A stretch of DNA of 64,000 nucleotides from Betaproteobacteria bacterium. Lineage in GTDB: Bacteria > Pseudomonadota > Gammaproteobacteria > Burkholderiales > Rhodocyclaceae. Shown piece by piece: positions 27,755-36,538 of this stretch. How positions within the stretch are numbered: the stretch's first letter is position 1; the number at the start of each line of letters is the position of its first letter. Made by a program: the position numbers and the translations under genes. Location: contig JADJXY010000002.1 in NCBI GenBank assembly GCA_016720065.1, positions 1 through 64,000 on the forward strand. Reading direction: 5' to 3'. The notes below the pieces were generated by a model. It was not told the DNA's origin. It was given only the letters and a program-made list of their open reading frames with translations, and did no database searches.

Positions 27755-29992
27755 ATGGCCACTGGGAAGTCGAAGATCATTTATACCCTCACGGACGAGG
27801 CGCCGCTCCTGGCGACCTGTGCCTTCCTTCCCGTGGTCCGCGCCTTCACCGGTCCGGCCGGGATCGACATAGAAAAGGCCGACATTTCCGTATCTGCCCG
27901 TGTGCTGGCCGAGTTTCCCGAATTTCTGAGCGAGCAACAGCGGGTGCCCAACACCCTGGCGGAACTGGGCAAGAAGACGCTGGAGCCCGACGCCAATATC
28001 ATCAAGCTGCCCAACATCAGCGCCTCCGTGGCCCAGTTGAAGGCCTGCATCAAGGAACTGCAGGAGAAGGGCTTCAACTTGCCCGACTACCCGGAAAACC
28101 CCGCCAGCGAGGCCGACAAGGCGCTCAGGATCCGCTACGGCAAGTGTCTGGGTTCCGCCGTCAATCCGGTGCTGCGCGAAGGCAACTCGGACCGCCGCGC
28201 GCCGATGGCCGTCAAGAATTACGCCAAGAAGCGTCCGCACTCCATGGGCGAATGGAAGCAGTGGTCCCAGACCCACGTTTCCCACATGGAACACGGTGAC
28301 TTCTACCACGGCGAAAAGTCGATGACCCTCGACAAGCCGCGCTCGGTGCGCATGGAACTGATCGCCAAGGGCGGCAAGACCACGGTGTTGAAGCCCAAGC
28401 TCTCCCTGCTCGCAGGCGAGATCATCGATTCGATGTTCATGAGCAAGAAGGCGCTGTGCGAGTTCTACGAGCAGACTCTGGAAGATTGCCGCGAGGCCGG
28501 CATCCTCTACTCGCTGCACGTCAAGGCGACGATGATGAAGGTCTCGCACCCCATCGTCTTCGGCCACTGCGTCAAGATTTACTACAAGGACGCCTTCGAG
28601 AAGCACGGCAAGACCTTCGACGAACTGGGCATCAACGTCAATAACGGCATGGTGGACCTCTACGAGAAGATCAAGGCCCTGCCGGAATCCAAGCGCGACG
28701 AGATCATCCGCGACCTGCACGCCTGCCAGGAACACCGGCCGCGTCTGGCCATGGTCGATTCGGCCAAGGGCATCACCAATTTCCACTCGCCCAACGACAT
28801 CATCGTCGACGCCTCCATGCCGGCCATGATCCGCCAGGGCGGCAAGATGTGGGGTGCCGACGGCAAGCAGTACGACAGCAAGTGCGTCATGCCGGAATCG
28901 ACCTTTGCCCGCATTTACCAGGAGATGATCAACTTCTGCAAATGGCACGGCAACTTCGATCCCAAGACCATGGGCACGGTGCCCAACGTCGGCCTCATGG
29001 CCCAGCAGGCCGAGGAATACGGCTCCCACGACAAGACCTTCGAGGTTGCCGAAGACGGCATCGCCAACATCGTCGATATCGACAGTGGTGAAGTGCTGCT
29101 TACCCAGAACGTGGAAGCCGGCGACATCTGGCGCATGTGCCAGGTCAAGGACGCGCCGATCCGCGACTGGGTCAAGCTGGCCGTCACCCGCGCCCGCAAT
29201 TCCAGCACCCCCGCCGTCTTCTGGCTCGATCCCTATCGTCCCCACGAAAATGAGCTGATCAAGAAGGTCGAGACCTACCTCAAGGATTACGACACCACCG
29301 GCCTCGACATCAGGATCATGTCCCAGGTGCGCGCCATGCGCTTCACCCTGGAGCGCGTTGCCCGCGGCCTCGACACCATCTCGGTCACCGGCAACATCCT
29401 GCGCGACTACCTCACCGACCTCTTCCCCATCATGGAGCTGGGTACCTCGGCCAAGATGCTGTCCATCGTTCCCCTCATGAACGGCGGCGGCATGTACGAG
29501 ACCGGCGCCGGCGGCTCGGCCCCCAAGCACGTGCAGCAACTGGTGCAGGAGAACCACCTGCGCTGGGATTCCCTGGGCGAATTCCTGGCCCTGGCCGTGT
29601 CCCTGGAGGAACTGGGCATCAAGGAAAACAATCCCCGCGCCAAGCTCCTGGCCAAGACCCTGGACGCCGCCACCGGCAAGCTCCTCGACAACAACAAGTC
29701 GCCCTCGCCCAAGACCGGCGAACTGGACAACCGCGGTTCCCAGTTCTACCTGGCCATGTACTGGGCCCAGGAGCTGGCGGAGCAGGGCGAGGACAAGGCC
29801 CTGGCCGCCCACTTCGCACCCCTGGCCAGCAGCCTGAGCGAGAGCGAAGGGCAGATCATCGCCGAGCTCAAGATGGTGCAGGGCAAGCCGGCGGACATCG
29901 GTGGCTACTACCGCGCCGACGCCGAGAAGTGCAAGGCCGTCATGCGGCCCAGCCCGACGCTCAACGCGGTGCTGAAGGCCTTCAGCGCCTGA
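27755..29992 (+). CDS. idh: Monomeric NADP-dependent isocitrate dehydrogenase
   Basis: 745 residues, the size of the monomeric (class II, Azotobacter-type) IDH. It converts isocitrate to 2-oxoglutarate with NADPH production. Recognisable blocks: SKIIYTLTDEAPLLATCAFL, PNISASVAQLKACIKELQEK, YGKCLGSAVNPVLREGNSDR, MSQVRAMRFTLERVARGLDT and NGGGMYETGAGGSAPKHV. Start ATG 27755 follows CCGAGGTAAGC. It is unrelated in sequence to dimeric Icd encoded just downstream and lacks its AceK target loop, so AceK should not act on it. Confidence 0.97.
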   Translation: MATGKSKIIYTLTDEAPLLATCAFLPVVRAFTGPAGIDIEKADISVSARVLAEFPEFLSEQQRVPNTLAELGKKTLEPDANIIKLPNISASVAQLKACIKELQEKGFNLPDYPENPASEADKALRIRYGKCLGSAVNPVLREGNSDRRAPMAVKNYAKKRPHSMGEWKQWSQTHVSHMEHGDFYHGEKSMTLDKPRSVRMELIAKGGKTTVLKPKLSLLAGEIIDSMFMSKKALCEFYEQTLEDCREAGILYSLHVKATMMKVSHPIVFGHCVKIYYKDAFEKHGKTFDELGINVNNGMVDLYEKIKALPESKRDEIIRDLHACQEHRPRLAMVDSAKGITNFHSPNDIIVDASMPAMIRQGGKMWGADGKQYDSKCVMPESTFARIYQEMINFCKWHGNFDPKTMGTVPNVGLMAQQAEEYGSHDKTFEVAEDGIANIVDIDSGEVLLTQNVEAGDIWRMCQVKDAPIRDWVKLAVTRARNSSTPAVFWLDPYRPHENELIKKVETYLKDYDTTGLDIRIMSQVRAMRFTLERVARGLDTISVTGNILRDYLTDLFPIMELGTSAKMLSIVPLMNGGGMYETGAGGSAPKHVQQLVQENHLRWDSLGEFLALAVSLEELGIKENNPRAKLLAKTLDAATGKLLDNNKSPSPKTGELDNRGSQFYLAMYWAQELAEQGEDKALAAHFAPLASSLSESEGQIIAELKMVQGKPADIGGYYRADAEKCKAVMRPSPTLNAVLKAFSA

Positions 29993-30116
29993 GCGCCCGT
30001 GGGCGCCCTGGCCGCCGTCCATGGCGTGCCCGGGTGCCCCGGCGACTTCGGTCCGGTGGAAGCGAAAACCCGCTTCACCGGGCCCGCTTCTTTGGTGTTA
30101 AGTCCAATGGCCTAGG

Positions 30117-30146
30117 CTGACAGAGGCGCCGGGTTTGCCGCATAAT
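30117..30146 (+). promoter_or_regulatory. Sigma-70-like promoter of icd
   Basis: CTGACA (30117-30122) and CATAAT (30141-30146) are 18 bases apart and 100 bases before the icd ATG. icd therefore has its own promoter, separate from idh. Confidence 0.5.
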
Positions 30147-30246
30147 CCCCGCTCGTGCGGGGCGCAGGACAACCCTCTCCCGGCATCGCCCGCAAGGGAT
30201 ACTGACGCAAACCCAGGTCGTCCAAAACAACGCAAATGGAGTGGAT

Positions 30247-31485
<1,239 letters not shown>

Positions 31486-31504
31486 GCGTCTCGCGCTTCA
31501 CGCT

Positions 31505-31531
31505 CGAAGCCCCCGCCAGTCGGGGGCTTCG
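31505..31531 (+). terminator. Rho-independent terminator after icd
   Basis: A perfect 11-bp stem (CGAAGCCCCCG with CGGGGGCTTCG) with a five-base loop, followed by TATTTTC, 20 bases after the icd stop. Confidence 0.85.
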
Positions 31532-31608
31532 TATTTTCGGCCGGACTGACTCCGGGTGCTGTCCGCCGGACGGTGAAGGTTAATAGCCGGCCCATGCCCG
31601 ATTGGCCT

Positions 31609-31875
31609 CTACTCGTAGTGCGACCACATGCGAAGGACGCGGACAATGCGCTCCTTGGCAAAGACCTCGTAGACCAAACGGTGCTGAATGTTGATGCGTC
31701 GCGAGTAGGTGCCGGCAAGGTCGCCGACGAGCTTTTCATAGGGTGGCGGATTCTGGAACGGATCGGCAGCGAGCACCGCCAACAGATCCAGCGCTTTGTC
31801 CTTGAGGCCCGCCAGAGCGAGCTTCTTGGCGTCCTTCTGCGCGTGCTTCGAATAGACGACGTGCCAACTCACCAC
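31609..31875 (-). CDS. YoeB/Txe-type toxin (RelE superfamily)
   Basis: 88 residues. MVSWHVVYSKHAQKDAKKLA is the Txe/YoeB start (W-x-V-x-Y-s-x-x-A-x-K-D-x-K). The C-terminal RINIQHRLVYEVFAKERIVR and RMWSHYE carry the conserved H-R-L-V-Y-E block and terminal His-Tyr of the catalytic face. It is expected to be a ribosome-dependent mRNA endonuclease. It overlaps the antitoxin gene by 7 bases. Placement next to an integron-integrase remnant suggests it arrived as a cassette. Confidence 0.88.
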   Translation of the reverse strand: MVSWHVVYSKHAQKDAKKLALAGLKDKALDLLAVLAADPFQNPPPYEKLVGDLAGTYSRRINIQHRLVYEVFAKERIVRVLRMWSHYE

Positions 31876-32111
31876 TCAAGGTCCTGGGTACTCTTGTCGA
31901 GAGGCTCGGCCATACCTTCCTTGATTGATTCGCGCATGCCAGGAACAGAGAGCAAATAGAGTGTCTCCTGAATAGCGTCCCAGTCTTCGGTTGAGAGCAG
32001 AACCGCACTAGCCCGCTTCCCTGCGATGAGAATAGGCTGATGTGATTCGGCCGCCTGGTCGATGAGGCGATATAGGTTGGCGCGAGCTTCGGTCGCGGTA
32101 AGGGCTGCCAT
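31869..32111 (-). CDS. YefM/Phd-type antitoxin
   Basis: 80 residues: MAALTATEARANLYRLIDQA is the Phd/YefM DNA-binding start; SHQPILIAGKRASAVLLSTE is the shared beta strand block; the acidic C-terminal tail (GMAEPLDKSTQDLEW) should wrap the toxin. It neutralises the toxin and represses its own operon. Its promoter lies at 32139-32167. Confidence 0.88.
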   Translation of the reverse strand: MAALTATEARANLYRLIDQAAESHQPILIAGKRASAVLLSTEDWDAIQETLYLLSVPGMRESIKEGMAEPLDKSTQDLEW

Positions 32112-32138
32112 GTTCGATCTCCTACAGGCGAAGTCGTA

Positions 32139-32167
32139 ACGGTACGGATTTGCGTACGTCGCGTCAA
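32139..32167 (-). promoter_or_regulatory. Toxin-antitoxin promoter with inverted repeat
   Basis: On the minus strand TTGACG (32167-32162), a 17-base spacer and TACCGT (32144-32139). The spacer contains the inverted repeat GTACG-N6-CGTAC (32142-32157 on the plus strand), a plausible YefM operator. The antitoxin ATG is 28 bases downstream. Confidence 0.5.
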
Positions 32168-32318
32168 TGCACTAGTCAAGACTGCCAATGTCTTTCCTGG
32201 CATCTGGCCAAGCCATTAGTCGAGGCACGCGTTCTCACGGGCGGCGTCCCGCCGAGTGGTGTAAGAGCTGAAGGTGTTGAGTTTGCCGTTGGGGGTCCTG
32301 CAGGGCTCCCACGGCGGG

Positions 32319-32363
32319 CTTACGGCGCTTGCCGTAGCGGGTCCGGTTGAACGAGGGGTAGGC
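32319..32363 (-). other. attC-like half site after the VOC gene
   Basis: On the minus strand, 44 bases past the VOC stop, GCCTACC (expected core RYYYAAC) is followed by TCGTTCAACCGGACC, the kind of L-box stretch seen in integron attC sites, then a hairpin TACGGC-GCTT-GCCGTA (32321-32336). No clean GTTRRRY partner was found within normal attC length, so the site is degenerate or misread. The other bases of 32168-32406 show nothing more. Confidence 0.35.
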
Positions 32364-32406
32364 GGCACTGCGTGCGGCATGGTGTGGCACACCTTTGACC
32401 GAGCAA

Positions 32407-32787
32407 CTACTCAGCCTGTTTGAACTGAACAATGTTGCCCTCGGGGTCCCAACCGTCAAGGACGATATGGCCGCGAAAGTGCCAGGCTCCAGCCTCGGGC
32501 TTGAGGTAGCCGCCTGTAGCCTCGGCTGCGCTGCGAACCTGCGCCAGGCTGTTGACGACGAAGGTAGGCTTGAAGGGCGTTTCTTCTCTTGGTTCCGGCG
32601 GCTTCGTGATGGTGATTCCTGCGGCGTACTTCCGTGGGATGGTGTGAATCACTAGCTCGTAGATTTTGTTCCGGAGAAGATCGTGAGACGAGTCCGATTC
32701 GATGACTTCAAGGCCCAGCGTCTGCTGGTAGAAGGCAGAGACACGCTTCTTGCTCTTGGCGAAAACAACGAGGCCTTGTTGAGGCAT
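32407..32787 (-). CDS. VOC (glyoxalase/bleomycin-resistance fold) protein
   Basis: 126 residues: MPQQGLVVFAKSKKRVSAFY then QQTLGLEVIESDSSHDLL is the first beta-alpha-beta module, and FVVNSLAQVRSAAEATGGYL to WDPEGNIVQFKQAE the second, ending with the D-P-E-G-N motif and a metal-ligand-like Glu/Gln. Substrate unknown. The IS1182 element lies only 35 bases before its ATG, so its native promoter has been separated. Likely a gene cassette of the neighbouring integron remnant. Confidence 0.8.
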   Translation of the reverse strand: MPQQGLVVFAKSKKRVSAFYQQTLGLEVIESDSSHDLLRNKIYELVIHTIPRKYAAGITITKPPEPREETPFKPTFVVNSLAQVRSAAEATGGYLKPEAGAWHFRGHIVLDGWDPEGNIVQFKQAE

Positions 32788-32822
32788 GTTCTGTTCCCTG
32801 AGATTGATGGCGGTGGCATAAC

Positions 32823-34613
32823 GAGGCTGTAGAAAAACCCATTTTTCCAACCCCTGCCCCGCATTGGCAGGATTTTTTGCAGGCGGGTGGCGGCCGGTTG
32901 GAATCCGGGGTGAAGCGGTGGAAATGCTGATCGCGAGCCAGCCGCGGGGGCCGGAAGGCAGTGCTTGGGAGATTGGGGAGAAGTCACGCGGGCCGTTCAT
33001 CGGCTGATCCTCATCCGGCGTACCCATGGTGGGCCAGCTTTTCGATGTTGTGGACCACGCAGTAGAGCTTCCACTGTCCATCCACCTTGGCGCGCCCCCG
33101 CAGGGTAAAACGATCCATCCGCTTGTTGCCCCGCACGTTGCCGAACACCGGCTCCACGGTGGCGAAACGCCGGCCATAGCGGCGTCGGCCTTCCTCGCTG
33201 TCGATGGCCTGCTTCATCCGGTCGGTATGGCTCTCCGTGGCGCCGGGCGCCTTGCCCCGGAAGAAACAGACCTGTCGGACCAGGGTCTTCTCCGGGGTTC
33301 TCAGGCATCGCGCCCGCAGTTCGCAGGGCACACAGTCCCGCTGGGCGCCGGTGAACTTGGTGGCCAGGTGGCCGTTGTGGATGCAGTTCGACCCGTTCTG
33401 GTAAAGGGCCTTGCCCGCCGGGCAGAGGCAGGTGCCCGCCTCGGGGTCGTAGTCGAAATCGGCCGGCCGGAAGCGCTTGGCTGCTTTCGGCGGCTTGCCC
33501 TTGTCGTAGAGCGGATCAGGCTTGGCCCGGTGGCGGCCCTGGTCCTGAAAGCGCTCGTCCCGCTGGCGCATGCCGGCATCGGCGATGAGGGCCGGGACGG
33601 CGGCCTCGGCCAAGGCCTTCAGATTGGCCTCGCTGTGATAGCCGGCATCGGCGGTGATGAGCGTCTCCGGCGTACGCAGTGATCGGGTCGCCTCCACCAC
33701 CGGCAGCAGCAATTCCTGCTCGGAACCGGTGCCGTGGGCCTGAGCATCGACGATGACCTGGGCCTGCGCATCCACCGCCGCCACCCCGGTATAACCCTGG
33801 ATGACCCCCTTGCTGGTGGCCATCTTGGCGGACTCGTTGTCGGTTTGGTTGGAGAGCCGCACGGCGCCCTTGGCGCCGGTGCGATCCTTGGGGTGGGCAG
33901 TGAGCCATTCCCGGTTCTTCTTGGCCTCCGCCTGCAGCCGGGCCAGTTGCCGAGCCTCCCGGTCGGAAGGTCCGCCGTCGCCGCCGGCATCGGCCTCGCG
34001 GTGGCGATCCAGCATCTTCTTCGCCGCGGCCTCCATCTTCTCGGCCCGGCGCAGGAAATCCGCCCGGGTGCCGCTCCTCGTCTTGCTCGCGTTGCTGGGG
34101 AGCTTCACCCCATCGATGGCGAACATCTCCCGACCGATGAGTCCCTGGCGATCGCAGATGGTCAGCACCTGGGCGAAGAGTTGGGCGGCCAGGTCGCCCA
34201 GATTGGCGACGAAGGCGGCCAGGGTGGTGAAATGGGGTTGGGAATCACCGGATAGCGCCATGAACACGACGTTCTCCCGGCAGGCCGCTTCGATCCGACG
34301 GGAGCCGACGATGCCCCGGCTGTAGGCGAGCAGCACGACCTTGAGGAGTACCGCTGGGGCATAGGCGCTGGCGCCCTGCTGGTCATTGCGGTAGCGGGCT
34401 TCCAGGGCCGAGAGGTCAAGCTCGTGATCCACCAGGTAGTTCAGGGCATGCTCGAAGGTGCCGGGAACGAGTTGCTGGTCGAAATCGACCGGCAACAGTT
34501 TCAGCCCCTTATGCACCGGCTTGAATCGCGCCATTCCCGCCTCCACGAAATGCATTCGACATTGTGCGATTTTGCCAGGACTGGCGGCGGTTTGGGGGTT
34601 TTTCTACAGCCTC
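32823..34613 (-). mobile_element. IS1182-family insertion sequence, complete, 1791 bp
   Basis: Perfect 18-bp terminal inverted repeats: GAGGCTGTAGAAAAACCC at 32823-32840 and its complement at 34596-34613. One transposase gene fills it. The flanks share AAC (32820-32822 and 34614-34616), consistent with a 3-base target duplication. Joining the flanks recreates, on the minus strand, CTAAACGTTATGCC, the form of an integron crossover core (AAC-GTT). Confidence 0.88.
33011..34534 (-). CDS. IS1182-family transposase
   Basis: 507 residues from ATG 34534 (MARFKPVHKGLKLLPVDFDQ). N-terminal DUF772-type helical region (YAPAVLLKVVLLAYSRGIVG; GDSQPHFTTLAAFV). DDE core: MFAIDGVKLPSNASK, TLITADAGYHSEANL, and the late Glu in YGRRFATVEPVFGNVRGNK. 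A Cys-rich insert (GTCLCPAGKALY; CVPCELRARCLR) lies between. The gene is uninterrupted and the element probably active recently. An upstream ATG at 34555 is possible. Confidence 0.93.
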   Translation of the reverse strand: MARFKPVHKGLKLLPVDFDQQLVPGTFEHALNYLVDHELDLSALEARYRNDQQGASAYAPAVLLKVVLLAYSRGIVGSRRIEAACRENVVFMALSGDSQPHFTTLAAFVANLGDLAAQLFAQVLTICDRQGLIGREMFAIDGVKLPSNASKTRSGTRADFLRRAEKMEAAAKKMLDRHREADAGGDGGPSDREARQLARLQAEAKKNREWLTAHPKDRTGAKGAVRLSNQTDNESAKMATSKGVIQGYTGVAAVDAQAQVIVDAQAHGTGSEQELLLPVVEATRSLRTPETLITADAGYHSEANLKALAEAAVPALIADAGMRQRDERFQDQGRHRAKPDPLYDKGKPPKAAKRFRPADFDYDPEAGTCLCPAGKALYQNGSNCIHNGHLATKFTGAQRDCVPCELRARCLRTPEKTLVRQVCFFRGKAPGATESHTDRMKQAIDSEEGRRRYGRRFATVEPVFGNVRGNKRMDRFTLRGRAKVDGQWKLYCVVHNIEKLAHHGYAG

Positions 34614-34720
34614 AACGTTTAGTCGATGCCGTATTCGGCCAATATCCTGGGATCATGTCCAATATCCTGGCGGATCGGACATGCGGCAAGCCTTGCGTAA
34701 GGCGAAAAACTGGCGTACAA
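34614..34720 (-). other. attI-like recombination region of an integron remnant
   Basis: Between the IS and the integrase start. On the minus strand it ends CTAAACGTT at the IS edge (34622-34614), resembling an AAC/GTT crossover core. It contains a 12-base direct repeat, CCAATATCCTGG, at 34639-34650 and 34659-34670 (20-base period), like the IntI-binding direct repeats of attI sites. The location directly upstream of the integrase gene and facing oppositely oriented small genes fits attI. Confidence 0.45.
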
Positions 34721-34736
34721 CTGTTTGTCCATACAG
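34721..34736 (+). promoter_or_regulatory. LexA (SOS) box before the integrase remnant
   Basis: CTGTTTGTCCATACAG matches CTGT-N8-ACAG exactly and ends 12 bases before the GTG start. Many integron integrase genes are controlled by LexA at this position. Confidence 0.7.
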
Positions 34737-34748
34737 CTATTGTCTCCC

Positions 34749-34905
34749 GTGAAACCGGACACCCCTTCCTCTTCCGATCAACCCGCACCGAGGTTACTCG
34801 ACCAGGTGCGGCGCGCGATTCGCATACGTCATTACAGCATACGCACGGAAGAGGCTTATGTCTATTGGGTGCGTTGGTTCGTGCGTTTCCACGGGTTGCG
34901 TCACC
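34749..34905 (+). pseudogene. intI: Integron integrase, N-terminal fragment
   Basis: About 52 residues: VKPDTPSSSDQPAPRLLDQV, then RRAIRIRHYSIRTEEAYVYW and RWFVRFHGLRHPR. This is the N-terminal core-binding domain of integron/XerC-like tyrosine recombinases, including H-Y-S-x-R-T-E-x-A-Y and R-F-H-G-x-R-H-P. Homology stops near 34905 and the catalytic domain (R-H-R-Y) is absent, so the gene is truncated. The following 180 bases match neither an integrase nor a flagellar gene. Confidence 0.75.
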
Positions 34906-35086
34906 CCCGCAGCGTCTCCAGGGGCGGGCGCCGGGCGTGGGGGCACCACGGTCATGGCTCTTGGCCCGCGTTGCGACGCATCGAAGGGAAATTGGGGGTG
35001 TGCTCTCCCGCTCACTCCAGCGCCAAACCGCGCACGCGCCTCACCAGGGCCTCGCCGGCTGCGGGAGCCGGCCGGCGCTGGGCTCC
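34906..35086. other. Rearrangement junction, unassigned DNA
   Basis: 181 bases between the truncated integrase and the fliN stop. The minus strand lacks any FliO-like start although fliO normally follows fliN at once. It includes a short GC-rich inverted stretch (GCCGGCTGCGGGAGCCGGC around 35060). No gene supported. Confidence 0.5.
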
Positions 35087-35530
35087 TCAGCGGTTGAGTT
35101 TCCGCATGCGCTCCGAGGGGGTGATGATGTCGGTGAGGCGGATGCCGAATTTGTCGTTGACCACCACCACCTCACCCTGGGCGATCAGGGTGCCATTCAC
35201 CAGTACGTCCATGGGTTCGCCGGCCATGGCGTCGAGTTCCACCACCGAGCCGTGGGCGAGTTGCAGCAGGTTCTTGATGGTGATCTTGGTGCGGCCGAGT
35301 TCCACCGTGATCTGGACCGGGATGTCCAGGATCATGTCCAGGTCGTTGAGCACCCCGGCGCTACCGCCGGGGTCGCCGAAGGAGGGGAAGATGTTGGCGG
35401 GCTGGGCGGCCGCGGCGCTGGGGGCGTCTTCGACCGTCTGCTCCGCCATGGCGGCGGCCCAATCGTCCTCGCTGATCTGGCCGTCGTCTTCCGCGACGGT
35501 GTTTTCGCTTGCTTCCATTTCGTCAGCCAT
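35087..35530 (-). CDS. fliN: Flagellar motor switch protein FliN
   Basis: 147 residues. An acidic/Ala-rich N-terminus precedes the SpoA domain (LDMILDIPVQITVELGRTKI; NLLQLAHGSVVELDAMAGEP; DVLVNGTLIAQGEVVVVNDK; FGIRLTDIITPSERMRKL). C-ring component that binds FliM and export chaperones. Overlaps fliM by 8 bases. Last flagellar gene before the rearranged junction; fliO, fliP, fliQ and fliR are missing downstream. Confidence 0.97.
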   Translation of the reverse strand: MADEMEASENTVAEDDGQISEDDWAAAMAEQTVEDAPSAAAAQPANIFPSFGDPGGSAGVLNDLDMILDIPVQITVELGRTKITIKNLLQLAHGSVVELDAMAGEPMDVLVNGTLIAQGEVVVVNDKFGIRLTDIITPSERMRKLNR

Positions 35531-36533
35531 GGTTGTCTCCCGGCGCCGCTTCGCCCTGTTGTGCCTCTGCGGAGATGAATCGTTCGATCTTGAGGGCGTA
35601 CTGCCCGTTCTGCTGGCCGTAGCGGCATTCCATCAGGGGAATGTTGTCCACGTGGGCGACCACCCGGTCGGGGATGTTGATGGGAATCACATCGCCGATC
35701 TTGAGCTTAAGGATTTGCCCCAGGCTGATTTCCGCCCGCCCCAGGTGGGCGGCGATTTCCACCTCGGCGCCCTGGAGCTGCTTGCGCAGGGTGGTGATCC
35801 AGCGCTTGTCGGTGGAGAGCTGGTCGCTCTGCATGGTGCTGTAGAGCAGGTCGCGGATCGGCTCCAGCATGGAATAGGGAAAGCAGATGTGCATGTCCGC
35901 CGTGGCGCCGCCGAATTCCAGGGTGAAGGTGGTTGAAACCACGATTTCCGACGGGGTGGCGATATTGGCGAACTGCGAATTCATTTCCGAGCGGACGTAC
36001 TCGAACTGGATGTCGCACACCGGCTTCCAGGATTTGCCGTATTCGTTGAACACCACGGTCAGCAGGCCCTGGATGATGCGCTGCTCGGTGGGGGTGAAAT
36101 CGCGCCCCTCGACACGGGTATGAAAGCGGCCGTCGCCGCCGAACATATTGTCCACCACCAGGAAGACCAGATTGGGGTCGAAGACGAAGAGCGCCGTTCC
36201 GCGCAGGGGTTTGGCCACCACCAGGTTGAGGTTGGTGGGGACCACCAGGTTGCGGATGAACTCGCTGTATTTCTGCACGCGGATCGGGCCCACCGAAATT
36301 TCCGCATTGCGGTGCATGTAGTTGAACAGGCCGATGCGCAGATAGCGGGCGAAGCGCTCGTTGATGAGCTCCATGGTCGGCATGCGACCGCGGACGATGC
36401 GCTCCTGGGTGCCCAGGTTGTAGTTGCGGACGCCGCCACCTTCCTCGCCGCCGGATTCGGGTTCGTCGACCTCCCCGGTGACCCCTTTCAGGAGGGCATC
36501 GACCTCGTCCTGGGAGAGAAAGTCGCCGGCCAT
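35523..36533 (-). CDS. fliM: Flagellar motor switch protein FliM
   Basis: 336 residues. The N-terminal CheY-P docking motif is present (FLSQDEVDALLKGV). The middle CheC-like domain includes RGRMPTMELINERFARYLRI, and the C-terminal SpoA domain ends near IPDRVVAHVDNIPLMECRYG. Rotor component that sets rotation direction. Five bases separate it from fliL upstream. Confidence 0.97.
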   Translation of the reverse strand: MAGDFLSQDEVDALLKGVTGEVDEPESGGEEGGGVRNYNLGTQERIVRGRMPTMELINERFARYLRIGLFNYMHRNAEISVGPIRVQKYSEFIRNLVVPTNLNLVVAKPLRGTALFVFDPNLVFLVVDNMFGGDGRFHTRVEGRDFTPTEQRIIQGLLTVVFNEYGKSWKPVCDIQFEYVRSEMNSQFANIATPSEIVVSTTFTLEFGGATADMHICFPYSMLEPIRDLLYSTMQSDQLSTDKRWITTLRKQLQGAEVEIAAHLGRAEISLGQILKLKIGDVIPINIPDRVVAHVDNIPLMECRYGQQNGQYALKIERFISAEAQQGEAAPGDNHG

Positions 36534-36538
36534 GGCCC

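Noticed and set aside
29993..30116. Small genes between idh and icd
   Set aside because: Frames are short, overlap the icd promoter and lack ribosome-binding sites.
34639..34670. CRISPR-like direct repeat
   Set aside because: Only two 12-base copies at a 20-base period, no array or cas genes; better explained as attI-type repeats.
34906..35936. Continuation of the integrase frame over fliN and fliM
   Set aside because: After about 34905 integrase similarity ends and the frame simply runs antisense to fliN and fliM.
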